From Methanolacinia paynteri (GTDB taxonomy: Archaea > Halobacteriota > Methanomicrobia > Methanomicrobiales > Methanomicrobiaceae), in contig NZ_KN360929.1 in NCBI RefSeq assembly GCF_000784355.1, positions 38,299 through 79,294 on the forward strand: a stretch of DNA of 40,996 nucleotides, in the 5' to 3' direction. Positions 7,927 through 15,666 of the stretch are shown piece after piece (the first letter of the stretch is position 1; the number at the start of each line of letters is the position of its first letter). The position numbers were made by a program, and so were the translations under genes. The notes under the pieces were generated by a model that worked only from the letters and a program-made list of their open reading frames with translations, had not been told where the DNA came from and made no database searches.

Positions 7927-7944
7927 TGTAAAATATATTTTACA
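7927..7944. promoter_or_regulatory. 18-bp perfect palindrome with TATA core
   Basis: TGTAAAATATATTTTACA is a perfect inverted repeat whose AT core could act as a TATA box in either direction. A repressor bound here would block TBP directly. It lies in a 659-nt gap, 80 nt upstream of a possible 40-aa ORF. No known archaeal regulator is assigned. Confidence 0.45.
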
Positions 7945-7982
7945 AGGTGTGGAGAACAACACAACGGTTGTATCCCACCTTG
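7943..7982 (+). other. Potential RNA hairpin downstream of the palindrome
   Basis: CAAGGTG (7943-7949) pairs with CACCTTG (7976-7982), continued by GG/CC, and inside it ACAAC pairs with GTTGT. It sits where a transcript starting from the palindromic TATA element would begin, so it could be a structured leader. Confidence 0.3.
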
Positions 7983-8006
7983 CAAGAGGAGAATCAGAGA
8001 AGGAAG

Positions 8007-8129
8007 ATGAAAGACAGCAAAGAGAACACGACCAGATTTTCTTGCAGTCCTTCGCCTTCCCGGTGCATCTTTCCGGTGATCCGTAAAGAATTGAAAGGGT
8101 CTCTGTCAAATTCCTGCAGGCAACCATAA
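8007..8129 (+). CDS. Possible 40-aa small protein (low confidence)
   Basis: An ATG at 8007 is preceded by purine-rich AGAGGAG and AAGGAAG stretches. The frame encodes MKDSKENTTRFSCSPSPSRC and ends with TAA after 40 residues; it contains three Cys. It is the only plus-strand ORF downstream of the palindrome and hairpin with a plausible ribosome site. The composition is not convincing and the region could equally be non-coding. Confidence 0.2.
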   Translation: MKDSKENTTRFSCSPSPSRCIFPVIRKELKGSLSNSCRQP

Positions 8130-8463
8130 ATAACCCCCCACGAATGGTGCCTGATAAAAGATAAACGGAGCACTCTTTCACGGCTTACTGAAACCGGACG
8201 GAGCAAAATGATGAACTCGGTGCTTCAGTAATGAAATACTGCAGTGATTAAGAAAAGGATGTTTGATCCAAAAAGCAAATTTAATTGAAAGAATCGATAA
8301 ACAGACAAACCAGACCAGAAAATACAGACCAGACCGAAATCAGAACCATATGAATGCAGCAATAAACGAAATCACCATGACATTCACAATATCAGGGGAA
8401 AGAACGGAATCCCCCGTTCCAATCTTTCTCCAAAACATTTTTTTCAACTGAAATTTTCTTAAT
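8130..8463. other. AT-rich intergenic region without a supported gene
   Basis: No convincing gene is seen. Several short open frames exist on both strands, but none has a good start or composition. CAGACCAG-type short direct repeats occur near 8309-8335, too few and irregular to name. Confidence 0.5.
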
Positions 8464-8907
8464 TCAGTCTCTGACATAAGTCCGCAAATCTTTCTCGACG
8501 AGCGGTTTAAAATCAGGATTCAACTCTATCGCTTTTTGAAAACACTCTTTGGCTTCGTCATATCTCTTCAGGTTTAACAGGGAGAATCCCTTCTCGTAAT
8601 AGACGAATCCAAATTCGAGATCGAGTCCGATTGCGGTATCGTAATATTCAAGCGCTCCTTCATGATTTCCTCCCCAAGCGACGGATGCCATCCCTTTTAA
8701 TGTCCATTCAAACGGGTTTTCAGGATTGTGCATGTATTTATCCGGGTTTTCATCATGCTGACTGTACCACTGCTGGTGCGTCAGATTGTTGTCCGATATT
8801 CGCGTGCCACCGCCGACCGGAGCCATTACGCCTGTGCATCCCGCTGACATAACGACGACTGCAAACGCCAGGCATACAAGAGCCGCATTAATGTATCTTT
8901 CATTCAT
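8464..8907 (-). CDS. TPR-containing lipoprotein
   Basis: 147 aa. The N-terminus is a lipoprotein signal with lipobox MSAGC (Cys24), so the protein should be anchored to the outer face of the membrane by a lipid. Residues about 75-145 contain two tetratricopeptide-type repeats (EGALEYYDTAIGLDLEFGFVYYEKG and RYDEAKECFQKAIELNPDF regions), usually protein-protein interaction helices. There are no enzymatic motifs. It is followed on the same strand by further envelope genes; partner proteins are unknown. Confidence 0.82.
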   Translation of the reverse strand: MNERYINAALVCLAFAVVVMSAGCTGVMAPVGGGTRISDNNLTHQQWYSQHDENPDKYMHNPENPFEWTLKGMASVAWGGNHEGALEYYDTAIGLDLEFGFVYYEKGFSLLNLKRYDEAKECFQKAIELNPDFKPLVEKDLRTYVRD

Positions 8908-8939
8908 TCTTCAATCACTCGTTGGTTATTTCATCAGCC

Positions 8940-9365
8940 TTAAGCGTGATCCCGTGCTTCCGAAATCAGGCAACCTCTTTTCGTTTTCCATTCGAAGATC
9001 AGGATCAATGCAATAATGATAAGAAATCCTCCTGCGTCGACGAGCATATATGAAATCCCGGACTCCATCAAAAAGAGCCATATCACGATAAGCCAGATTG
9101 CAAATCCGATTAAAACGCATTTCAGGGCGATCATGCTACGGGCTGCTTCAACGCCCCCGAATTTCCTGTAATACAACAGGTAAACTCCCAGACTGACAAA
9201 GAACGGAATGAGTCCTATGTTTATCCACGAGACCAGGAGGTTATTTGCCATATTCTGACCCGGAAAAAACCATCCTTCGATCAAGATAATGACTGCAAGC
9301 CATATGATGCATAAGAGCAGGCCGAACAGGGGACCAATTATTCTGTCATTCTTGTCCGGTTCCAT
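8940..9365 (-). CDS. Four-helix membrane protein of unknown function
   Basis: 141 aa with four predicted hydrophobic helices (about 12-30, 45-66, 80-102, 110-126) and a charged C-terminal tail ending KRGCLISEARDHA. I recognise no family. The gene has no SD at its ATG. Its upstream region is the duplicated intergenic unit (9420-9969) carrying the conserved motif, so its mRNA may have a leader of about 350 nt. The TPR lipoprotein follows 32 nt downstream and may be co-transcribed. Confidence 0.65.
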   Translation of the reverse strand: MEPDKNDRIIGPLFGLLLCIIWLAVIILIEGWFFPGQNMANNLLVSWINIGLIPFFVSLGVYLLYYRKFGGVEAARSMIALKCVLIGFAIWLIVIWLFLMESGISYMLVDAGGFLIIIALILIFEWKTKRGCLISEARDHA

Positions 9366-9419
9366 TTTTGATCAGATTCAATATCCGGTTCAATCGTTTA
9401 TATGATTTTTTATAGCTTC

Positions 9420-9969
9420 ATTTGATAAAAACCGGAAAAAGGAGAAAATTTGGGACTTGTGTGATCTTAGGGTGTTTCATAACTCCTTTGTCCGGTCTTC
9501 ATGCGGGGACAAAGGTCCCCGGATTTCTGGCAACCGGCACCAGACACCACAATACGTACGATGCCGGCAAAGATGAAGTTGAATGCGTTTATGGGAGATT
9601 AATAAGGAGATACTCAGGCATCGGATTGATTGATCCGGCTTCTTCTCTTCCAATAAAGTCTCCGCATGGTTGTATTTAGGAAAGGTAAGAATGGAGGATC
9701 ACTCCTCCATCCGGCCCCCAATTGAGAATAGGTGTTAACTCTTTAATAATAACTTTCACCATGCTCTTGAACAATGAAATATAATGATCGGAAAAAAACG
9801 TCATACTGAAGGATTTCAATTATTGATGCTAACAAATAACGATAAATTTCTCTTTATTGAATCAATTGTCTGTAGTATGCCGCAAAATTTTTCTTTGCGC
9901 TGTTGAACTACAGAAAATACCTGCAGCAAACAGTCAATAATTTCTGAGTAATTCCGGAAAAAAAGACGA
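9420..9969 (-). repeat. Duplicated intergenic unit, copy A
   Basis: This non-coding stretch is a diverged copy of 16913-17433 in the same orientation. Shared blocks are GACTTGTGTGATCTT (9454-9468), GATGCCGGCAAAGATGAA (9560-9577), a hairpin ATGGAGG/CCTCCAT (9691-9710), the motif at 9754-9776 with its flanks, and a further ~170 bp up to 9969. An extra hairpin CGGGGAC/GTCCCCG occurs near 9505-9523. The short ORFs inside (for example 9422-9679) are not conserved between the copies. It lies between the pseudogene fragment and the start of the membrane-protein gene at 9365. Confidence 0.7.
9741..9776 (-). promoter_or_regulatory. Conserved motif + TATA, copy A
   Basis: TTTCACCATGCTCTTGAACA (plus strand from 9754) is identical in copies B, C and D. 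Read on the minus strand, GGTGAAA is followed after four bases by TTATTAAAG (9749-9741), a TATA-like box. The predicted start of transcription, near 9719, lies about 10 nt before the hairpin at 9710-9691. Confidence 0.6.
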
Positions 9970-10029
9970 ATAATTATTGAATTAACTCTTTTAAGAACCT
10001 GCAACGATATATCCACCGTCCGGGGCGTG
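9970..10029 (-). pseudogene. 3' remnant of a beta-propeller (PQQ-like) gene
   Basis: The minus strand encodes PDGGYIVAG, matching the C-terminus of the gene at 12620-14323 (PDGGYIVAGVLKEVI). One base is missing after the GCAGG codon region, shifting the frame to an early stop. Nucleotide similarity extends through the stop codon region (compare 12611-12668). The Ile codon differs synonymously (ATC versus ATT), as expected for a once-coding sequence. The rest of the gene is absent: the next gene ends at 10038. Confidence 0.6.
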
Positions 10030-10037
10030 GCAACGTT

Positions 10038-10913
10038 TCATCCTGTGGATAAGATGGTTGTTGCAGACAACAATAGAGAAAGAAAAAAACCTAATACAAA
10101 GACTGAAACTTCAATCCATTTTTCAGGGAATTTCGATCTCGCACAGTAGACAGAACCGGCCGACACCAGCGAAACCGCAAGAACGGGAAGAATCCATAAC
10201 GGATAAATGTTCCGTACACAGGGAAGAGATGCAAGTAACGGCCAGGGCATAATGAAAATGAGTGCCGCAAATATCATAATTACCAAAACCTGAATATCAG
10301 GTATTTTATGAACTCCCGTCTTCAGTTCGTTTAAGGATATGAATATTAATACCGAAAGCGACGCAGCGGCCACAGGAACGGCTAACCAGATAATTCCTGG
10401 GATCAAAAGAAGCAGGGGAATTAAAAGACGCCTGTCATGTTCAAGATTGTCATAATATCTTCTTAGAAATACCAGGAGAGCCATTGCCGAGAGCGAAAGA
10501 ATGAGAGAGCCCGAAAAACTTCCTATGTTCCACAGGCCCGGGTATACGAAATCACACATGTATTGTGTTGTACGGAAATATGCAGGATACGTAAGAGCGA
10601 CTAAGAAAACTGCCGGCAGGACGTCTTTTTTGTCCAGGTATCCCCTGAAGACTATAACAGGCGATATCATTACAAGAACTGCTCCTGCAACACCGACCGC
10701 GGAGCCCGCGAGTCCTCCGGAAGGAAAAACAGGAATTACGAGAAGCAAAAACCCCCCGGCAATCCCTATAAAAAGTTGAATTCTTTCGTTTTTGATCTGT
10801 GTTAATACTAGGTATACAAGAACCGAGAACGCTGCAAAGACAATTGAGGTCAAAATCAGGGAGTTCAGTACTAAATCCAAAATGCCGTTTGAAATCCCTA
10901 CTACAAAATCCAT
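10038..10913 (-). CDS. Polytopic membrane protein of unknown function
   Basis: 291 aa with about eight to nine hydrophobic helices over the whole length and short loops. No motif for a transporter, protease or glycosyltransferase stands out. The ATG follows GGAGTTGAA, a good SD. Its 3' end abuts a fragment of a beta-propeller gene, suggesting a past deletion or recombination junction. It is part of the minus-strand envelope gene island. The size and helix pattern resemble the 377-aa protein at 14473, but I see no clear sequence similarity. Confidence 0.7.
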   Translation of the reverse strand: MDFVVGISNGILDLVLNSLILTSIVFAAFSVLVYLVLTQIKNERIQLFIGIAGGFLLLVIPVFPSGGLAGSAVGVAGAVLVMISPVIVFRGYLDKKDVLPAVFLVALTYPAYFRTTQYMCDFVYPGLWNIGSFSGSLILSLSAMALLVFLRRYYDNLEHDRRLLIPLLLLIPGIIWLAVPVAAASLSVLIFISLNELKTGVHKIPDIQVLVIMIFAALIFIMPWPLLASLPCVRNIYPLWILPVLAVSLVSAGSVYCARSKFPEKWIEVSVFVLGFFLSLLLSATTILSTG

Positions 10914-10963
10914 TTCAACTCCAAAAATTATCAGATCAGGGCCGTGTATAAACGGCTATTGTA

Positions 10964-11266
10964 CTATTTTCCGGCAATATCTTTTGCGAGCTCCTTAATT
11001 TCGGTGATCTCTTCTTTCATCTCGCTAACCGATTCTTTTAACGATTCAAGATCTGATGCAAGTTTCCTGTTTAAATCCTGTGATGTCCGGAAATGTTCCA
11101 CAATTTTTTGTAAGATTATAAGGATCAAAAATATCGGTATAATAAGAGCGATGAAAGAGAAGATCATTCCCCACTGGAATGTAATTGCGCCGTAAAAAAT
11201 TACAATGAGACAAAAAACAGCGAATATTATCAGACTATTCCTTTCCCCTGTTCTTAATTCAGTCAT
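10964..11266 (-). CDS. Small membrane protein with C-terminal coiled coil
   Basis: 100 aa from the ATG at 11264-11266, chosen because GGAGGGG lies 4 nt upstream; the frame is open to 11326. There are two hydrophobic helices (about 12-28 and 33-55), then a charged heptad-like coiled coil (LNRKLASDLESLKESVSEMK and following). It overlaps the end of the upstream lipoprotein gene by 8 nt, indicating translational coupling. The architecture suggests a membrane-bound oligomerisation or scaffold protein; no family is recognised. Confidence 0.72.
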   Translation of the reverse strand: MTELRTGERNSLIIFAVFCLIVIFYGAITFQWGMIFSFIALIIPIFLILIILQKIVEHFRTSQDLNRKLASDLESLKESVSEMKEEITEIKELAKDIAGK

Positions 11267-11873
11267 AAATCCCCTCCGTATTAATAACTGAATAGGAAGG
11301 GTACAGGTATAAGATGTTCGTATCATTGTAGATCATGGCAATTTTTGAATCGGAACTGTTTTCTTGTATATCGAACACATACCACCAGCCTTCGATTTTG
11401 TCTTTTGCTTTGTGAAAACCCTCAGGCAGGGGACCGGAGACAGGTCCCGAGATCCATGATACCGCATCGCTGTAGCCCCTGGCAACAGTCATGTCCTGTT
11501 CGTCGATTACTATGTAAAACGAAAGATTATCCTTCCTAAATTCCAGTTCTCCAAATTTTGTATCATTTCCCGCCTCATCAACAACTTTCGAAACTGAAAC
11601 TATGTTCCAGCCGTCTTCAAGCAGTATGCCTGCACGTGAGTCATCCAGTGCGGCATCAATAACCAAGATCGGATCGACTGAAGAATTTTTCATGCCGGTT
11701 TTATCAATTGCTGAAATATCGACTGAAATCTGCGAACTGCCATTATTGTAAGAGAAAGTTATGTAACTTGTTTCATTTACCGGAATGTCTTCATGATCAT
11801 CAGATGAACCAATACATCCCGCCGATATAACGAGCACCAAAAAGATACTAAATATCGGGAAGGATTTCCTCAT
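11259..11873 (-). CDS. Lipoprotein of unknown function
   Basis: 204 aa. The signal sequence ends in lipobox ISAGC (Cys20), followed by an acidic linker and an extracellular domain of about 170 residues rich in beta-strand-like segments and Asn-X-Ser/Thr sequons. No catalytic residues are recognised. It is translationally coupled to the downstream small coiled-coil membrane protein (8-nt overlap) and preceded by another small membrane-protein gene 13 nt upstream, so 12324 to 10964 is likely one operon. Confidence 0.75.
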   Translation of the reverse strand: MRKSFPIFSIFLVLVISAGCIGSSDDHEDIPVNETSYITFSYNNGSSQISVDISAIDKTGMKNSSVDPILVIDAALDDSRAGILLEDGWNIVSVSKVVDEAGNDTKFGELEFRKDNLSFYIVIDEQDMTVARGYSDAVSWISGPVSGPLPEGFHKAKDKIEGWWYVFDIQENSSDSKIAMIYNDTNILYLYPSYSVINTEGIYD

Positions 11874-11886
11874 TATCGTCTCTCCT

Positions 11887-12324
11887 TTATGAAATTCCCG
11901 ATAAAAAAAATAAAATCCATGCTATGGATAACAGACCTGCCACAGCCTGGTACATTTTTTCTTTCCCTGAAGCCAGAAAACCGATCATTCCGAGGCCGAT
12001 CAGCAGAACCAGATGATACCCGACGAATAAAATTATATTGTCTATGTTAAGAGAGTCCTGAAAAGAGATTGACGAAACTGCAAAGAGGATCAGGAACGCA
12101 TATGAAACGATTCCGGCGAGAGGAGCACGGAACCTGTCGCCTGTTTTGTATCCGTAAAGGAAGGTCCCGACAGGGTATGAAATAATTAAAAAGATCCCGG
12201 CTATTCCTGAGTAAAATGAACCTTTCGAGCTTAATATATAGTATATTAAACAGAAAAAGGCAAAAAAAGAGATGTACGATATGAAAATAATATTTTTTCT
12301 CTCAAAGACTTCCTTACATCTCAT
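11887..12324 (-). CDS. Small polytopic membrane protein of unknown function
   Basis: 145 aa with four or five hydrophobic helices. The first (about 12-32) is Phe-rich. The third to fifth lie at about 67-85, 92-110 and 122-140. The ATG follows GGGAGATAAAGG. It is the first gene of a probable three-gene operon with the lipoprotein and the coiled-coil membrane protein. No family is recognised. Confidence 0.7.
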   Translation of the reverse strand: MRCKEVFERKNIIFISYISFFAFFCLIYYILSSKGSFYSGIAGIFLIISYPVGTFLYGYKTGDRFRAPLAGIVSYAFLILFAVSSISFQDSLNIDNIILFVGYHLVLLIGLGMIGFLASGKEKMYQAVAGLLSIAWILFFLSGIS

Positions 12325-12619
12325 CCTTTATCTCCCGGCAAATGATTTACTCTCCAGCGATAGAAAGGGCCGGCGATTCCTGTTTTCTGCTGCCGGTTTT
12401 CTCTCCGTCGCATTTTAAACTTTATATTGATGGTTTTTAGTCCTGCAGGATATATTTGTTATGACCGGATCATCGAAATGTCAACTTTCTGCCGGGAATC
12501 TGATATGAATCGGGTTTTAGGGCCGGATGAGTTATCCAGGAATTTTTACAGGAAAAAGAAGCTCAAAAACATGAAATATAGACTGAATCAATCAAAACGA
12601 AAAATAAGGAGACATATTA
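12325..12619. other. Intergenic region without a supported gene
   Basis: About 295 nt. A plus-strand open frame (12427-12696) runs into the 3' end of the beta-propeller gene in antisense and has no SD. I see no copy of the conserved motif here. The stretch may hold the promoter of the operon starting at 12324, but no clear TATA box is visible. Confidence 0.5.
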
Positions 12620-14323
12620 TTATATTACCTCTTTTAAGACCCCTGCAACAATATATCCACCGTCCGGGGTTGGATTCAAAGAGAAAACCTGCTTGATACC
12701 CGATACATTCTCCGGGTATTCGATAATGAAAATCTTCTCCGATCCGTCCTCCTCTGCTGCAATTACCTGAATACCCTTTCCTTCAATTGGTCCTGCCTGG
12801 TATTTCATGGAAAGCGTCACCTTGTGGTCATTTGAATTCGTCTGTGACGAGAGGGATTTTTTGATCAGGACATTTCCTTCATTGTCGAGAATATACTTCC
12901 GTTCGCCCTGGCCGCGTAAATTCACCTCGATCGTCCCGTCGTCGAGAGGCTCTATAGAATAGGCTTCTCCGTCGATATTTTCGATGAATCTCGTCTTCCA
13001 GAGATAATTCCCCTGGAGATCGAGAGCAACGATCATGTCACCGCTCTGTTCCGGGTCGGAACATGCCGAATCGGGATCGTAACATCCGACAATACAGTCC
13101 AGCAGAATATATCCTTCCGGCGCCATCACAGCCTCCCTGCAATAGGGGAATTCCGTCTCTTTCTTCTCCCAAAGAGTGTTCCCTTCACTGTCTGCGCAGA
13201 GAATCCACCCGTCGAACTTCTTCCATCCATCGGCACCGTCCTCGTTCACTTCGCCGACCAGGAGATATCCGCCGTTGGGTAAGGCTATGCTGTCAACAAT
13301 ATGTTTCTCGTGAGGGTAGTAACGATGCCACAGTTCGTTCCCGTCTTCGTCAAGCCGGATTACGATTCCGTTGAGCATTATTATGGTATATTCATCTCCT
13401 GTTTGAAGTGCCCTTTTGACATCTTGAAGATCTACTTCGGGATAGGCGGAAACGCTCCGGTTGATATCCCAGATCACGCTGCCGTTGTTGTCGAATTTTA
13501 TCACCCTAAGATTTCGGTTTTTTTCACCGAGAAAGAACATCCCGGCCATTATATAACCGCCATCGTTCGAAGAACATACTTCCTGCGGGTAGTCGCTGTA
13601 ACCGTTTATCACGGTCTGCCATTCGGTGGTTCCGTTTGCATCGACTTTCGATATCAGCGAGTCTCCGGTTATGACAGGGGCGGGAGTGGAAACCGAAGAG
13701 GCCAGCCCGGAAAAAAACATGAAGAACATGGATACCATAAGCGGCCCGAATAGTAAAACAACGGCAAATGCTACCAGCCCGAGAATAAATAACTTTGCCA
13801 CAAGATAATCGTCCTGTTTCTCGTCTTCAGGTTTAGATATTTCAGGTTCGGCCGCAACGGGTCCAGGTCCGAGTCCGGGTTTTTTTCCATCTTTATTGCC
13901 CTCGTCCGAATCCTCCTCCGGTTCATAGAACCGTGCGGCGATGAAGTGGACGACCAGGACAAACAGGAGGATCACCATCAGCACCGCATTAAATATGTTG
14001 AACGAATTCACTCCCCCGCTAAGCTCCCGGACAGTTGCCGACGAATCGATAAACCTGAAACTGAAATATAAGATCGACAAAAGGGCGATCACAGAAACTC
14101 TTCTAGGGTACCTGAAGAGAAGAAAGGCCAGAATACCAGGCACAAGGAAATAAACGAACAACAGAATTCCTGCATCCAAACCGTCCAGCTTCATGCCGAA
14201 GAACCAGGCTTCCCAGTTGAGGATGAATACAAAAAGATACATGAACGAACTTAAAACCAAAACAACCAGCAGAATATAATAAAACGCCTGAACGAGATCT
14301 TTTGCCGTTTTCTTAAGATCCAT
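12620..14323 (-). CDS. Membrane protein with C-terminal PQQ-like beta-propeller domain
   Basis: 567 aa. The N-terminal ~220 residues hold about five to six transmembrane helices, interrupted by an acidic, Pro/Lys-rich cytoplasmic loop (about 130-170). Residues about 225-567 form a beta-propeller-like domain with recurrent blocks such as SKVDANGTTEWQ, NDGGYIMAG, IKFDNNGSVIWD, NGGYLLVGE and PDGGYIVAG (the PQQ/delta-60-like repeat pattern). It is probably an outward-facing propeller anchored in the membrane. The ATG has no SD but lies about 30 nt downstream of a TTATTTAAAAG TATA box that is preceded by the conserved motif (copy B). A decayed fragment of a paralogue remains at 9970-10029. Confidence 0.75.
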   Translation of the reverse strand: MDLKKTAKDLVQAFYYILLVVLVLSSFMYLFVFILNWEAWFFGMKLDGLDAGILLFVYFLVPGILAFLLFRYPRRVSVIALLSILYFSFRFIDSSATVRELSGGVNSFNIFNAVLMVILLFVLVVHFIAARFYEPEEDSDEGNKDGKKPGLGPGPVAAEPEISKPEDEKQDDYLVAKLFILGLVAFAVVLLFGPLMVSMFFMFFSGLASSVSTPAPVITGDSLISKVDANGTTEWQTVINGYSDYPQEVCSSNDGGYIMAGMFFLGEKNRNLRVIKFDNNGSVIWDINRSVSAYPEVDLQDVKRALQTGDEYTIIMLNGIVIRLDEDGNELWHRYYPHEKHIVDSIALPNGGYLLVGEVNEDGADGWKKFDGWILCADSEGNTLWEKKETEFPYCREAVMAPEGYILLDCIVGCYDPDSACSDPEQSGDMIVALDLQGNYLWKTRFIENIDGEAYSIEPLDDGTIEVNLRGQGERKYILDNEGNVLIKKSLSSQTNSNDHKVTLSMKYQAGPIEGKGIQVIAAEEDGSEKIFIIEYPENVSGIKQVFSLNPTPDGGYIVAGVLKEVI

Positions 14324-14349
14324 AATAATGATTGAAAATATGACCTTAA

Positions 14350-14387
14350 CTTTTAAATAACGATTTTCACCATGCTCTTGAACAATG
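14350..14387 (-). promoter_or_regulatory. Conserved motif + TATA, copy B
   Basis: The motif at 14365-14387 is identical to copy A over 23 bases. On the minus strand GGTGAAA, four bases, then TTATTTAAAAG (14360-14350). TATA placement predicts transcription from about 14330 and a nearly leaderless mRNA for the beta-propeller gene (ATG at 14323). This is the copy best tied to a gene. Confidence 0.65.
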
Positions 14388-14472
14388 GATGAAATTCGCC
14401 GGAAAAAAAACCATGAGGGAGATAATAATGCAATTGCAATAAAAAAAAGGATTATTCCAACTAATTTTTTCC

Positions 14473-15606
14473 TTAATCGGAATATTCACGGTTTAATTTT
14501 CTGTTATGTAACTTAAATACCACAAACTGATAGAATATTCCTGCAGCTACTATACCCGACAATGCATTTGTCGCTATTGACAAGAGGGACTGAGGAAGAA
14601 GGTCAGGCTGCATGTATATCCCAGCAGAAATAGCAATACCAGCGACGGCGATTAGCACCCCTGCTCCCAAAACAACTCCGAAAATCGTGAGATTATGCAG
14701 TTTATCATTTATTTTCTGCATGAAATAAGGTAAGGGGACAAGCATTAAAAGTGCCATAAAGACAAGTGGAAAGACCCATATAGGGAAATATTGACCGACA
14801 TCAGGTCCAATTGCTGCAAGATATGAACCGATGAACTCACAAAAGAGCCCCATTACGGCCAGGCCGGAAGCCAGGACAATCCGGTTGCCGGGGGCCGAAA
14901 ATTTTTCTAAGAGGGGCAGGAATATGACGGCATAAACTGCAACTGCGGTTTGATATGTAAGAAAAATCACTGAAAAAGCCATAACAACGGTGAAAATTAC
15001 ACGATATGGCCAGGATTCAAACTGAACAAGAATTTCTGAGAAAACATAGAAATATCCAAAAATTGCAAATGCGATCGCTATCGATGCAATAAATGGGGAG
15101 GTTGCAGGAAACAGCCAAGGAATGCTAATATTACTGCCCGGTGTCATCATAACCGAGAAGATATATGTATAATGTAAAATTGTAGTCGCCATTAGTGTAA
15201 ATAAAAGAAGCAGATATCTCCACATTTTCGCAAATTTAATATTAGGGAGAAGGATTAAGGCAGGAATCAAACCCCCGATAAGAATAGAAATGTATTCCAA
15301 AACTCCTGAAAGATCGTTCCTGAACATGTACCACGTCCCGTAGGGTCCTCCTGGAATGAAAAGATCAGGAAACCACACCTCCATAAAATTTTGAACAAGC
15401 CAGGCACAAACCGAAAATAACAAGCCGGAAATTATCAGGACAAAATAAAGGGATTTACGGGACTTCATCTGCGAAAGCAGGATAAATAATCCCACTGCAA
15501 TCACCGCACCTGCCACAAAGACATCTGCAGCAATTACTAAGGACGGGACAGGGACGTTTATGGCATTTAGCTTTCCATCAAACACTTGGTTTATTAAAGA
15601 GTACAT
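14473..15606 (-). CDS. Large polytopic membrane protein of unknown function
   Basis: 377 aa with about ten hydrophobic helices throughout and a short basic C-terminal tail (HNRKLNREYSD). There are a few charged residues in the helices but no recognised transporter or enzyme signature. The ATG is preceded by GGAGACAGAATTAT. It lies 60 nt downstream of the secreted cysteine-protease gene on the same strand, so co-expression is likely; it could help export or processing of that protein, but nothing in the sequence proves this. Confidence 0.7.
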   Translation of the reverse strand: MYSLINQVFDGKLNAINVPVPSLVIAADVFVAGAVIAVGLFILLSQMKSRKSLYFVLIISGLLFSVCAWLVQNFMEVWFPDLFIPGGPYGTWYMFRNDLSGVLEYISILIGGLIPALILLPNIKFAKMWRYLLLLFTLMATTILHYTYIFSVMMTPGSNISIPWLFPATSPFIASIAIAFAIFGYFYVFSEILVQFESWPYRVIFTVVMAFSVIFLTYQTAVAVYAVIFLPLLEKFSAPGNRIVLASGLAVMGLFCEFIGSYLAAIGPDVGQYFPIWVFPLVFMALLMLVPLPYFMQKINDKLHNLTIFGVVLGAGVLIAVAGIAISAGIYMQPDLLPQSLLSIATNALSGIVAAGIFYQFVVFKLHNRKLNREYSD

Positions 15607-15666
15607 ATAATTCTGTCTCCATGAGATTAAATAAACCCATAAAAAATATAATGGAATCTCCCGGCT

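Noticed and set aside
7241-8086. 281-aa plus-strand open frame
   Set aside because: It runs antisense to the DUF6790-like membrane protein gene, has a charged, low-complexity composition without a family pattern, and lacks a ribosome site.
8300-8350. CRISPR-like or iteron-like CAGACCAG repeats
   Set aside because: Only two or three short, irregularly spaced matches; no spacers and no cas genes. No CRISPR array is seen anywhere in the window.
9422-9679. 85-aa plus-strand frame in unit copy A
   Set aside because: No counterpart in copy C and no ribosome site; it crosses a hairpin and looks accidental.
12427-12696. 89-aa plus-strand frame
   Set aside because: Its 3' part is antisense to the end of the beta-propeller gene and it has no ribosome site or family pattern.
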